Positions 10,331 through 19,828 of a stretch of DNA of 64,000 bases are shown piece after piece; positions within the stretch are counted from its first letter, which is position 1, and the number at the start of each line of letters is the position of its first letter. The notes under the pieces are model-generated. The model was not told the origin of the DNA and searched no databases. It saw nothing but the letters and a program-made list of their open reading frames with translations. The translations under genes and the position numbers were made by a program. Location: assembly GCA_007128135.1 (NCBI GenBank), contig SKYA01000006.1:19000-82999 (forward strand), in the 5' to 3' direction. Source of the stretch: Paracoccaceae bacterium. Its GTDB lineage: Bacteria; Pseudomonadota; Alphaproteobacteria; Rhodobacterales; Rhodobacteraceae.

Positions 10331-11220
10331 GTCGTGCTCCCTGTTGGCTTCAGGTCCGGTGTCCGATCGCGGGGCCACCTTCCGGACAGCCGCGCGAGTC
10401 AGGGACCCGAGCCCATGTTATGATGACTGGATGTAACTGCCCCGTGACAGCCCATCCGGACGTGGCGCAGGATGACCCGCGCAGGACAAGGCGTCAAGCG
10501 CCTCGTGTAAAGCGAGGCAGGTTTCAGACTGCCCGCGGTATGGCGGAACACGCAAGGCCGGGACTTGACGCGGAGTGCCCAACCGGGCACCGCGCGATAT
10601 AAAGGACTGTCATGCGTCTTTCGCGCGGAAATCTCTGCCATTCCGGCGCGCAACCGACCTGGATGCCAGTCTTCAGGCAATGGCGACCGCAGCCCGGAAA
10701 CCGGGGCTTGCGCATGCCACCATCGCGATCAGACGGTCCTTCGGGAACGATCTGCCGAACCAGGATACCCTCAAGGGCCGCGCCATGGTCGAGGGCGCGG
10801 AGCACCCGCGATCCGCGGTACCATGGGCCGTCAGGTGTTCAGTCCGCCGGTCACCACGCGACTGTCGGTCGGGGCGGAAATTCCGATCACCCTCGCCGCT
10901 TCCCTTTGCGGTGACCTGCCCGCGTCGGCAGGCCGGACAGGGTCGCGCGTCTCGGGATCGGCGCATCGCGAGGACGCCTGCAGCGTGATGACGAACCACC
11001 GCGATTTCCCTGGCAGCAGCCGCAGGTGCAATGCGGACAGGTTTCGGGCACAAGCGATCCGGCTACGGCCATTCAGGGCGCGGAAGGGGTCATCAGATTT
11101 CGCGCGCCACCGGCTGCAGACGTGATAATGTCTGACCACGACAGATTGCGGCACCAGACCGCGGCAGAGGCAGCATCCGCCCGGCGACGCCCGGTCGAGA
11201 CCAGCACAAGCGACACCCGG

Positions 11221-11544
11221 ATGCGGCACAAGAAGGCGGACATACCCTTTCCCTGGCGGCGCTATCTGGGCGCGGCCCTGCTGATCCTGCTTCTGGCCAG
11301 CCTGCCGATGCTCTCGGCGCTGATTGCCGAACTGATCGCCAATGCCAATGGCTGCACCCTGCACGAGGGCAACAGCTACCCCTGCCATGTCTTCGGAGAG
11401 GATATCGGAGACCTGCTCTACACGATGTTCGTTCTCGGCTGGCTAATGCTGTTGACCATTCCCTACGGCGTCATCGCACTGGCCCTGTTGCTGATCACGC
11501 TGATCCTGCATCTGCTGATGCGCTGGTGGTGGCGGCGCGGCTGA
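11221..11544 (+). CDS. Small hypothetical membrane protein
   Basis: MRHKKADIPFPWRRYLGAALLILLLASLPMLSALIAELIANANGCTLHEGNSYPCHVFGEDIGDLLYTMFVLGWLMLLTIPYG: TM helices with two Cys between; start uncertain (alternative 11128). Confidence 0.6.
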   Translation: MRHKKADIPFPWRRYLGAALLILLLASLPMLSALIAELIANANGCTLHEGNSYPCHVFGEDIGDLLYTMFVLGWLMLLTIPYGVIALALLLITLILHLLMRWWWRRG

Positions 11545-11779
11545 ACCCGATGGCCACATGGCGCCACCCGGAGATGCAGCGCTCCGGGCAAGGTCCGACC
11601 GAGCCGCGCCACCATAGGCGAAACCCGACATGCCCGCTCCGGTGGGCGCAACGAGATACCCAAGGTCATGCGCGCTCCACCCGCGCACCCTGTGCGCATG
11701 CAGACTCTCGATCCGTGAACCTGAAACCCTTGCCCGTTGTCCCGTTCCCGGATCACCGGAGGCGCGACACCACCCGATC

Positions 11780-12013
11780 TCAGGCCGGACGGGCGCGCGC
11801 AGCGCGCCCGCCCCGGCGCATCCGGACCGCACTCTTGCGATCGGGCAACTCTGCCATGATCGTGCGCCGCGCCTCGGCCGACATGCGCGACCAGGCCGAA
11901 ATCTCGTCCAGCGAACGCAGGCAGCCGACACAGAGCCCGGCCTGCGGATGGATGACGCATATCTTCACACAGGGGCTCTCGATCTCGTCTCGCGCCCAAC
12001 TCTGGTCCGTCAT
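11780..12013 (-). CDS. DUF1289 domain protein
   Basis: IESPCVKICVIHPQAGLCVGCLRSLDEISAWSRMSAEARRTIMAELPDR: DUF1289 Cys pattern. Confidence 0.88.
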   Translation of the reverse strand: MTDQSWARDEIESPCVKICVIHPQAGLCVGCLRSLDEISAWSRMSAEARRTIMAELPDRKSAVRMRRGGRAARARPA

Positions 12014-12097
12014 TCCTGCCGCCTGCCTTCTGCCCGCCTCGCGTTCTGCGCAACATAAACACGCGGTCGGGTAAAACCAGTCCCAAAAGCGACCAGA

Positions 12098-12580
12098 TCA
12101 CTCCTGTTGCCGCCGGATCACGGCCATACGGTCGAGCGCACCCTGCAGGATGACCCCGGCAGCCACATGGTCGATCACCAGTGCCCGCTTGCGCCGCGAG
12201 GTATCGGCTTCGAGCAGCGCACGCTCGGCGGCCACGGTCGACAGCCGCTCGTCCCAGAATCCGATGGGAAGGTTCGTCAAGGCCGACAGATTGCGCGCAA
12301 AGGCGCGGGTGGACTGGCAGCGGGGCCCTTCCGAGCCATCCATGTTGCGCGGCAGGCCCAGCACCATACCCCCGATCTCGCGACCTGCAACGATGTCCAG
12401 CAGGGCGGTCGCATCCAGACCGAATTTCCGCCGCCTTATGGTCTGCAAGGGCGTTGCCACAGACAGCATCCGGTCCGATACGGCCACACCGATGGTCTTC
12501 TCGCCCAGATCAAGCCCGGCCACCGCCCTGCCATGCGGCAGGGCGCTCGCAAACGCCTCGAAAGGCTCGAGCACCGCCAT
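12098..12580 (-). CDS. ruvX: Holliday junction resolvase-like RuvX/YqgF
   Basis: AVAGLDLGEKTIGVAVSDRMLSVATPLQTI...GGMVLGLPRNMDGSEGPRCQSTRAFARNL...FWDERLSTVAAERALLEAD...DHVAAGVILQGALDR. Confidence 0.95.
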   Translation of the reverse strand: MAVLEPFEAFASALPHGRAVAGLDLGEKTIGVAVSDRMLSVATPLQTIRRRKFGLDATALLDIVAGREIGGMVLGLPRNMDGSEGPRCQSTRAFARNLSALTNLPIGFWDERLSTVAAERALLEADTSRRKRALVIDHVAAGVILQGALDRMAVIRRQQE

Positions 12581-13839
12581 CAGGGCGCGCCGCCCGCTAG
12601 CCCTGCCTGTGCGGCTGCTTCATTGATCAGCGCCAGTTCGGCGGCCTGCGCGGCAAAGACCTGCCGCGCCTCGCCCAGCACCGCGCGCGCCTGTTCCTCG
12701 CGCCCCAGCACGGCCAGTGCACGGATCAGCCGCGCCCAGTCATCCGCCGGACCACCCTCGCTGGCCAGCCGCGCCGAGAGATTGCCGACCATGCCCTCGA
12801 TCATCGCCTCGCGGTCTTCCGGCTCCATCTCCTCGGCGGCATCCAGATCCCCGGCTGTCGGGCCACGCGCCGACGCAGGCAGCGGCGGCAGGGTGAAGCG
12901 CGGCTCGCCCGAAATCCGGGCCAGCTCGGGCAGGGCCGCACGGATTTCGGGCAGCCACGGGGCATCGGCGGTGCTTAGCTCATGCAGGCGGCGCCAGACG
13001 CGGAAGGTCATGTCGGGTCGTCCGGTCTGGGCATACATCCGCCCCGTGTAATAAAGCGCGACCCCGTCGGACGGATCCCGTCGCAAGATACGCTCGATCA
13101 CCACCTCTGCCTCGGGCGAGACAAGACCGCCGGCGGCGATCACCATCAGGTCGAGCAGTTGTGCCAGATCGCCCGACCCCGCGTTTTCGCCCAGAAGCGC
13201 GACCACGCGCTCCTGCGCAGAAATCGCCTGCGCGTAGTTGCCCAGCCGCGCCTCGTTCTGGGCCAGCAGCCGCCAGCCGGTCACATCCTCGCTGCGGTTA
13301 AGCATCACCTCGCGCAGTTGCGCGACCATCGACTCAAGTTCTTCCTGCCCCTCGAGGGTCCGGGGCTCGCCGAAGGCGCGCGCGAATTCGGCCTCGAGTT
13401 CGGCCTGCCCGGGACGGGTGCGCCGTGCCTCGGCAGCCTGCGCGTGGCGCTCGACCAGCGGCATGTCCGCGTATCCCGGCACGCCAACGCGCATATAGAG
13501 CAGCCCGCTGCCCAGCACCGCGACCAGCACCACCGCAAGCGCCAGCAGGCGCATCGGCGCGGGCGCGGGTCGGCCTGCCGGACGCGCGCCTTCGCCGCGG
13601 TCAAGATCGAGGATGCGACGCGATATCTCCAGCCGCAACCGTTCGGCCTCATCCGTGCCCAGCGTGCCGCGCATGAGGTCACGCTCGACCTCGCTCAACT
13701 GGTCGCGATAGACCTTCATCGCACGGTCCCGGCCATCGCCGACTGCGATAGTGCCAGCACGCATCACAGCCCGCCCCAGCACCAGCGCAACCCCCAGCGC
13801 GATCAGCGCGAATCCTGCATAAGCTGCAAGTTCTGTCAT
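12580..13839 (-). CDS. ccmI: Cytochrome c biogenesis protein CcmI (CycH)
   Basis: Start set at MTELAAYAGFALIALGVALVLGRAVMR; KVYRDQLSEVERDLMRGTLGTDEAERLRLEISRRIL plus TPR-like C-terminus. The 1088-aa ORF in the track is an upstream read-through. Confidence 0.9.
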   Translation of the reverse strand: MTELAAYAGFALIALGVALVLGRAVMRAGTIAVGDGRDRAMKVYRDQLSEVERDLMRGTLGTDEAERLRLEISRRILDLDRGEGARPAGRPAPAPMRLLALAVVLVAVLGSGLLYMRVGVPGYADMPLVERHAQAAEARRTRPGQAELEAEFARAFGEPRTLEGQEELESMVAQLREVMLNRSEDVTGWRLLAQNEARLGNYAQAISAQERVVALLGENAGSGDLAQLLDLMVIAAGGLVSPEAEVVIERILRRDPSDGVALYYTGRMYAQTGRPDMTFRVWRRLHELSTADAPWLPEIRAALPELARISGEPRFTLPPLPASARGPTAGDLDAAEEMEPEDREAMIEGMVGNLSARLASEGGPADDWARLIRALAVLGREEQARAVLGEARQVFAAQAAELALINEAAAQAGLAGGAP

Positions 13840-14037
13840 GCCTTGTTCCTTCTGTCGGGCTCTCTCTAGCGCCTCTTGCCCTTGTAAAAAAGCGCAAAAC
13901 CCTGCGCATGGCCTCACAATCCCGTCTCCCGCGACGGCAGGTCGCAGCCAGAACCGATTGTGACGCTTCTGGAAAAACACTGTCGGATACGGTAGGCCAG
14001 ACAGGGCCAGATTGTCACCGACCCGGAGCGCGCGCGG

Positions 14038-15285
14038 ATGAAACGCTATTCTGCCTTTGCCATTGCCCGCGAAGCGTTCCGCCAGCACAGCGGATGGCAG
14101 CGCGCCTGGGCCAGCCCGGAGCCGCGTGACGCCTATGAGGTGGTGATCGTGGGCGCCGGCGGGCATGGGCTTGCCACGGCCTACTACCTGGGCAAACGGT
14201 ATGGCATCACCAATGTGGCGGTGATCGAAAAGGGCTGGCTGGGTGGGGGCAATACCGGGCGCAACACCACCATCATCCGCTCGAACTACCTGCAGGACCC
14301 TTCCGCCGCGATCTACGAGAAATCCCGCGCACTCTACGAGACCCTGTCGCAGGAACTCAACTACAACATCATGTTCTCGCCCCGCGGCGTGATGATGCTG
14401 GCGCAGACCGAACACGAGAAACGCGGCTATCTGCGCACCGAACGCGCCAATGCCCTGCAGGGCGTGGAGACGCGCTTCATCCAGCCCGCCGAAGTCAGGC
14501 GCCTGGTGCCGATCATCAATATCCACGGGCCACGCTACCCTGTCCTTGGTGCGCTTTGGCAGGAACGCGCGGGCACAGCGCGCCATGATGCTGTCGCCTG
14601 GGGCTATGCGCGGGCCTGCTCGGCCATGGGCATGCACATCATCGAGCAATGCGCGGTCAAGGGTGTCGAGTCCGCAGATGGCGCCGTCACTGCCGTCAAC
14701 ACGACAAAGGGACGGATTGCCTGCAGCAAGCTCGGCATCGTGGTCGCGGGCCACTCGGGCGCGCTGGCCGACATGGCAGGATTCCGTCTGCCGGTCGAAT
14801 CGGTCGCCCTGCAGGCGCTGGTCTCCGAGCCCATCAAGCCCTGCATGGATGTGGTGGTCATGGCCAACACCGTCCATGGCTACATGAGCCAGTCCGACAA
14901 GGGCGAGATGGTCATCGGTGGCGGCGCGGACGGGTTCAACAACTACACCCAGCGCGGTTCCTGGCACCATATCGAGGAAACCGTGCGCGCCCTGGTCGAG
15001 ACATTCCCCATGATCTCGCGCCTGAAGATGCTGCGCCAGTGGGGCGGGATCGTGGACATGACCGGCGACCGGTCGCCGATCATCTCGAAAACACCGCTCG
15101 GTGGCTGCTTTATCAATTGCGGCTGGGGCACCGGCGGCTTCAAGGCCATCCCCGGCTCGGGCTGGGCCATGGCGGAACTTGTCGCGAAGGGTGAGCCGGG
15201 CCCGCTGGCCGCCGAATTCGCGCTGGCCCGCTTCCGCGAGGGCCGCTTCATCGACGAAAGCGTGGCGGCCGGGGTGGCACACTGA
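14038..15285 (+). CDS. soxB: Sarcosine oxidase subunit beta
   Basis: MKRYSAFAIAREAFRQHSGWQRAWASPEPRDAYEVVIVGAGGHGLATAYYLGKRYGITNVAVIEKGWLGGGNTGRNTTIIRSNYL: SoxB FAD motif; followed by soxD/A/G. Confidence 0.96.
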   Translation: MKRYSAFAIAREAFRQHSGWQRAWASPEPRDAYEVVIVGAGGHGLATAYYLGKRYGITNVAVIEKGWLGGGNTGRNTTIIRSNYLQDPSAAIYEKSRALYETLSQELNYNIMFSPRGVMMLAQTEHEKRGYLRTERANALQGVETRFIQPAEVRRLVPIINIHGPRYPVLGALWQERAGTARHDAVAWGYARACSAMGMHIIEQCAVKGVESADGAVTAVNTTKGRIACSKLGIVVAGHSGALADMAGFRLPVESVALQALVSEPIKPCMDVVVMANTVHGYMSQSDKGEMVIGGGADGFNNYTQRGSWHHIEETVRALVETFPMISRLKMLRQWGGIVDMTGDRSPIISKTPLGGCFINCGWGTGGFKAIPGSGWAMAELVAKGEPGPLAAEFALARFREGRFIDESVAAGVAH

Positions 15286-15364
15286 TGCATGACAGCGCCA
15301 CGCAATCCGAATCACCCCATAAGGGTTCCATATGCGCATCTGAACGCAATTTGGAGTACTCGAC

Positions 15365-15586
15365 ATGGCTGAACAAACTTCCGGCGGGCGCAGTACGCTC
15401 GCCTTCATTCTCGGCGGCGTGGTCATCGCCATCGCCATGGTTGTCTGGTATCTGGCTGCAACCGACAACAACATCTTCTCCCGCAGCACGGCTCCAGCCG
15501 GATCTTCGGTCACGATCGAGATGCCTGCAGCACCGGCAGCACCTGCACCCGCAGAACCCGCCGCGCCGGCCGCCCCGGCCGACTGA
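15365..15586 (+). CDS. Small single-TM protein with Ala/Pro-rich tail, inside the sox operon
   Basis: MAEQTSGGRSTLAFILGGVVIAIAMVVWYLAATDNNIFSRS...EMPAAPAAPAPAEPAAPAAPAD; RBS-like ttggag upstream. Confidence 0.65.
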   Translation: MAEQTSGGRSTLAFILGGVVIAIAMVVWYLAATDNNIFSRSTAPAGSSVTIEMPAAPAAPAPAEPAAPAAPAD

Positions 15587-15772
15587 ACCTGCGCAGAGCG
15601 CGAATCGTGAAGCCCGGATCGGCCATCGCGCCGCACCGGGCTTTCGCATGTCCGACCGGCCGGGTCGACACGGGCATCCGGGCACAACGCCACGGAAGGC
15701 GCAACAACTGCTCCCACGACCCTGCCGCGGTTGCGGCGAGGGCAGCGCATTGATGCCGACAATCCCGATCCC

Positions 15773-15831
15773 CCTTCATCTTGCCCCAAATACTCCGGGG
15801 GTCCGGGGGCAACGCCCCCGGCTCTCGCCGC
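15773..15831 (-). repeat. Dispersed intergenic hairpin element, copy B
   Basis: CCTTCATCTTGCCCCAAATACTCCGGGGG then hairpin CCGGGGGC-AAC-GCCCCCGG; reverse orientation relative to copy A. Confidence 0.7.
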
Positions 15832-15844
15832 AAGGACGAACGCC

Positions 15845-16168
15845 ATGCTCCTCCTGACCTGCCCCTGCTGCGGCGTGAGCGCCGAGGAAACCGAATTCGC
15901 CCCCGGTGGCGAGGCGCATCTCAGACGCTTCGGTCCCGGCTCCTCGGATAGGGAATTCGAATCCTACATGTTCCAGCGCAAGAACCCGCGCGGCGTGCAT
16001 TTCGAACGCTGGCGCCATGCCTATGGCTGCGGCAAATGGTTTCTGGCCGCGCGCTGCACCACGACGCTCGAGGTCTTCGCCACCTACCCGGCCCAGACCC
16101 CGGAGCCGTCCGCGGAGCTGATCGCGAAGATCCGTGAGAAACGCCCCGATTGGGAGGGCACCCAATGA
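15845..16168 (+). CDS. soxD: Sarcosine oxidase subunit delta
   Basis: MLLLTCPCCGVSAEETEFAPGGEAHLRRF...RKNPRGVHFERWRHAYGCGKWFLAARCTTT: SoxD zinc motif. Confidence 0.96.
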   Translation: MLLLTCPCCGVSAEETEFAPGGEAHLRRFGPGSSDREFESYMFQRKNPRGVHFERWRHAYGCGKWFLAARCTTTLEVFATYPAQTPEPSAELIAKIREKRPDWEGTQ

Positions 16169-19100
16169 GCCATCGCCTCGCTTCGGGCGGTCGACTGATC
16201 GACCGCACCAGCCCGCTGTCCATCACCTTCAACGGCAAGCGCCTCACCGGCTTCAAGGGCGACACGCTGGCAGCAACCCTGCTCGCGCAGGACCAGATGC
16301 TCGTGGGGCGATCCTTCAAGTATCATCGGCCGCGCGGCATCGTCGCCTCGGGTGCGGAAGAGCCCAACGCGCTGGTCGGGCTGGGCACCGGTAACCGGTT
16401 CGAACCCAATCAGCGCAGCACCACGACCGAACTCTTCGAGGGTCTGCGCGCGCAGAGCCAGAACCACTGGCCAAGCCTTGAATACGATTTCCTGGCGCTC
16501 AACGATCTGGTGCCGCAAGTGCTGACGGCCGGGTTCTATTACAAGACATTTCTCTGGCCGCGCGCCTTCTGGAAACATGTCTACGAGCCGATCATCCGCC
16601 GCTCGGCCGGGCTGGGGAACGCACCTGACGCCGACAGCAGAGACTCCGACCGCTACGAGCAGATCCATGCCTTCGCGGATGTCCTCGTCATCGGGGGCGG
16701 TATTGCCGGGCTGCAGGCAGCCCTCGCCGCTGCCGAGGCGGGCGCGCGCGTGGCGGTCTGGGAGCAGACTGCGCATTGGGGCGGCCGCGCGCCGGTGGAC
16801 GGGGTAGAGATCGACAGCGCCAAGGCCGAAGACTGGATCAGGAACACCGTCGAACGCCTCGAAAAAATGGCGAATGTCCATATGCGGCTGCGCTGCATGG
16901 GCGCGGGCGTTTACGACCATGGCTATGTGCTGGGCTATGAGCGGGTCAGTGATCATGCGCCGGGGGCTGACGCGCCGCGCCACCGGCTTTGGCGGATGCG
17001 CGCCGGCCGGATCATCACCGCCACGGGCGCCATCGAGCGGCCGCTGTCCTTTGCGGGCAATGACCTGCCGGGCGTGATGCTGGCCTCGGCCATGCGCGAC
17101 TATCTGGTGAACTTTGCCGTGGCACCAGGTCACGAGATCGTGGTCGTCACCAATAATGACGATGCTTACCGCACCGCCATCGCGCTGCGCCGGGCCGGGC
17201 TTGGCGTGGCCGCTGTGGTCGATGCGCGGGCCGAGGTCACGGGAGCGCTGCCGCAGGCAGCGCGCGCGGCAGGGATTCGCATCCTGACCGGCAGCGGCAT
17301 TCGCAAGGTCAAGGGCGGCAAGCGCGTCAAGGGCGTCGAGATCTGCGAGATCGACAGCCGCGGAGTGGCTGTCACCCATCGTCTGGACTGCGATGCAGTG
17401 GCCATGTCAGGCGGCTGGTCGCCCGTGGTGCATCTGTGGTCCCATTGCGGCGGCAAGCTGATCTGGGACGAGGCCGGGCATTTCTTCCGCCCCGACCCGG
17501 AGCGCCCGCCACTGGCGTCCGATGGCAGGGGCAACCTGCGGGCCTGCGGCGCCGCGAACGGGGTGACGGGGGCTGTGCTGTCCGATGCGCATGATGCGGG
17601 GCTGAAGGCCGCGCAGGACAGTGGCGCCAGCGCCAAACCCGGACCCGCAGCAAGCGATCAGGTCGCGGCAGAGGCCCCGATGGAGCCGGTCTGGATGATG
17701 CCGCGCAATGCCGAATACGATCTGCGCTCCAAGATGTGGCTCGATTTCCAGAATGACGTCAAGGTCTCCGATGTGCAGCTTGCCGCGCGCGAGGGCTTCC
17801 AGTCGGTCGAACATACCAAGCGCTACACCACGCTGGGCATGGCGACGGATCAAGGTAAATTAAGTAATATCAATGGTTTGGCGGTTCTTTCTGATGCATT
17901 GGGTCAGCCCATTCCCGCCACCGGCACCACCACCTTCCGCCCGCCCTATACACCCATCTCGATGGGCGCGATTGCTGGAGGGGCCGTGGGGGCCGTCTTC
18001 CAGCCTCTGCGCCGGACGCCGATGCATGACTGGCACGCGGCCAACGGCGCCGATTGGGAACCCGTCGGCCAGTGGCGGCGACCCTACGCCTATCTGCGCC
18101 CGGGAGAGAGCCGCATCCAGGCCGTCAACCGCGAAGTGCGCAATGTGCGCGAGGCTGCGGGACTTCTCGATGCCTCGACACTCGGCAAGATCCTCGTCGC
18201 CGGCCCGGATGCGGCCCGTTTCATGGACATGCTCTACACCAACATGATGAGCAGTCTGAAACCCGGTAGATGCCGCTACGGGCTGATGTGCAACGAAAAT
18301 GGATTCCTGATGGATGACGGGGTCGTGGCGCGGCTGGACGAGACCACGTTTCTTGTCCACACCACCTCGGGCGGGGCCGAGCATGTACATGGCTGGATGG
18401 AAGACTGGCTGCAATGCGAATGGTGGGACTGGCAGGTGCACACGGTCAACCTGACCGAGCAATATGCGCAGGTGGCGGTCGCCGGGCCGCAGGCCCGGCG
18501 CCTGCTCGAGCGTCTCGGCGGCATGGACCTCGCGCGCGAGGCGCTGCCCTTCATGGAATGGCGTGAAGGCATGCTGGGCGGCTTTGACGCCCGCGTGTTC
18601 CGCATCAGCTTCTCGGGAGAGTTGAGCTTCGAGATCGCCGTCCCCGCGGGACAGGGCCGCGCGCTTTGGGACCGGCTGCTCGAGGCGGGCGCGGATCTGG
18701 GTGTCATGCCCTATGGCACCGAGGCGCTGCACATCCTGCGCGCCGAAAAGGGTTTCATCATGATCGGGGATGAAACCGATGGCACAGCGATCCCGCAGGA
18801 CCTGGGCCTCGACTGGGCGATCAGCAAGAAGAAGGCCGATTTCCTCGGCAAGCGCGGGATGCAACGCGAAGCGATGCAAGACCCTGAGCGCTGGAAGCTG
18901 GTCGGGCTGGAAACACTCGATGGCTCGGTGCTGCCACATGGCGCGCTGGCCGTGCTGGCGGGGCGCAATGCCAACAAGCAGACCCGCACCGAGGGGCGCG
19001 TGACCTCGACCTATTTCTCGGCGAATCTGGGGCGCGGCATCGCCATGGGGCTGGTTGCGCGCGGCCCGGAACGGATGGGCGAGGTGCTGCGCTTTGCGGG

Positions 19101-19179
19101 ACCGAAGGGCAGGATGATCGAGGCGCGGATCGTGGATGCGGTGCTGATCGACAAGGACGGGGAGCGTCAGAATGTCTGA
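16165..19179 (+). CDS. soxA: Sarcosine oxidase subunit alpha
   Basis: Start MSHRLASGGRLIDRTSPLSITFNGKRLTGFKGDTLAATLLA (ATGA overlap with soxD); Rossmann motif VIGGGIAGLQAAL; C-terminal GCV_T-like domain. Confidence 0.97.
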   Translation: MSHRLASGGRLIDRTSPLSITFNGKRLTGFKGDTLAATLLAQDQMLVGRSFKYHRPRGIVASGAEEPNALVGLGTGNRFEPNQRSTTTELFEGLRAQSQNHWPSLEYDFLALNDLVPQVLTAGFYYKTFLWPRAFWKHVYEPIIRRSAGLGNAPDADSRDSDRYEQIHAFADVLVIGGGIAGLQAALAAAEAGARVAVWEQTAHWGGRAPVDGVEIDSAKAEDWIRNTVERLEKMANVHMRLRCMGAGVYDHGYVLGYERVSDHAPGADAPRHRLWRMRAGRIITATGAIERPLSFAGNDLPGVMLASAMRDYLVNFAVAPGHEIVVVTNNDDAYRTAIALRRAGLGVAAVVDARAEVTGALPQAARAAGIRILTGSGIRKVKGGKRVKGVEICEIDSRGVAVTHRLDCDAVAMSGGWSPVVHLWSHCGGKLIWDEAGHFFRPDPERPPLASDGRGNLRACGAANGVTGAVLSDAHDAGLKAAQDSGASAKPGPAASDQVAAEAPMEPVWMMPRNAEYDLRSKMWLDFQNDVKVSDVQLAAREGFQSVEHTKRYTTLGMATDQGKLSNINGLAVLSDALGQPIPATGTTTFRPPYTPISMGAIAGGAVGAVFQPLRRTPMHDWHAANGADWEPVGQWRRPYAYLRPGESRIQAVNREVRNVREAAGLLDASTLGKILVAGPDAARFMDMLYTNMMSSLKPGRCRYGLMCNENGFLMDDGVVARLDETTFLVHTTSGGAEHVHGWMEDWLQCEWWDWQVHTVNLTEQYAQVAVAGPQARRLLERLGGMDLAREALPFMEWREGMLGGFDARVFRISFSGELSFEIAVPAGQGRALWDRLLEAGADLGVMPYGTEALHILRAEKGFIMIGDETDGTAIPQDLGLDWAISKKKADFLGKRGMQREAMQDPERWKLVGLETLDGSVLPHGALAVLAGRNANKQTRTEGRVTSTYFSANLGRGIAMGLVARGPERMGEVLRFAGPKGRMIEARIVDAVLIDKDGERQNV

Positions 19180-19729
19180 GAACGCAATCAGCGCGCTGCC
19201 GGGGGCGGTCTCGGAGGGGTTTGTGCGGGTCACCGAAGCAGGGCCTTGCGGCATGATCACGCTGCGTGGAGAGATGGCGCGGCTTGCATTTGCGCTTGCC
19301 CCGCTCGGGCTCGACATTCCCGGCACCCGCGCGGTCACACAGGCTGGCGACAAGGTGCTCGCCTGGATGTCGCCGGATGAATTGCTGCTGATGCTGCCCT
19401 ATGACGAGGCCCCCGGGACCGCCCGCGCGCTGCAGGACGCGCTGCGCGGCGACTTTGCGACCATTGCAAATGTTTCGGACGCCCGTGCGGTCTTCACGCT
19501 GCACGGCGCGCATGCGCGCGATGTGCTGGCCAAGCTCTGCCCGGTGGATTTCGGCATGCTCGCCCAAGGCCAGATCCGGCGCACGCGCGCGGGCCAGGTG
19601 GCGGCGGCCATCTGGGTCTCGGGCGAGGACGAGATGCGCGTGATCTGCTTCCGGTCGGTCGCGCAATACATGTTTGACCTGCTGACGATCGCTGCCCTGC
19701 CCGGCTCGGAACCTGCACTCTACTCCTGA
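19172..19729 (+). CDS. soxG: Sarcosine oxidase subunit gamma
   Basis: Overlaps the soxA end by 8 bp; SoxG-like length and sequence. Confidence 0.9.
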   Translation: MSENAISALPGAVSEGFVRVTEAGPCGMITLRGEMARLAFALAPLGLDIPGTRAVTQAGDKVLAWMSPDELLLMLPYDEAPGTARALQDALRGDFATIANVSDARAVFTLHGAHARDVLAKLCPVDFGMLAQGQIRRTRAGQVAAAIWVSGEDEMRVICFRSVAQYMFDLLTIAALPGSEPALYS

Positions 19730-19759
19730 GCCGGAAACCCGGAATTTCCCGCCTGCCCC

Positions 19760-19789
19760 TTGACCTCGCAGCCCCGAAGGCTCTTATTC
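19760..19789 (+). promoter_or_regulatory. Putative sigma70-type promoter of sodB (TTGACC-18-TTATTC)
   Basis: -35 TTGACC at 19760-19765 and -10 TTATTC at 19784-19789, 18-bp spacer, 40 bp before sodB. Confidence 0.45.
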
Positions 19790-19828
19790 AGGGCAGTCAA
19801 GACAAAGATAACAGACGAGGAAAAACCC

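Noticed and set aside
10565-11125. Several + and - ORFs in the gap after the binding-protein gene
   Set aside because: No consistent family pattern or good RBS; reported only as an unexplained gap, not as genes.
12580-15846. 1088-aa minus ORF in the track
   Set aside because: Only the C-terminal part from 13839 is CcmI; the remainder is antisense to soxB and the small ORF.
16084-17379. 431-aa minus ORF
   Set aside because: Antisense of soxA; no protein-family features.
17860-19353. 497-aa minus ORF
   Set aside because: Antisense of soxA/soxG; shadow ORF.
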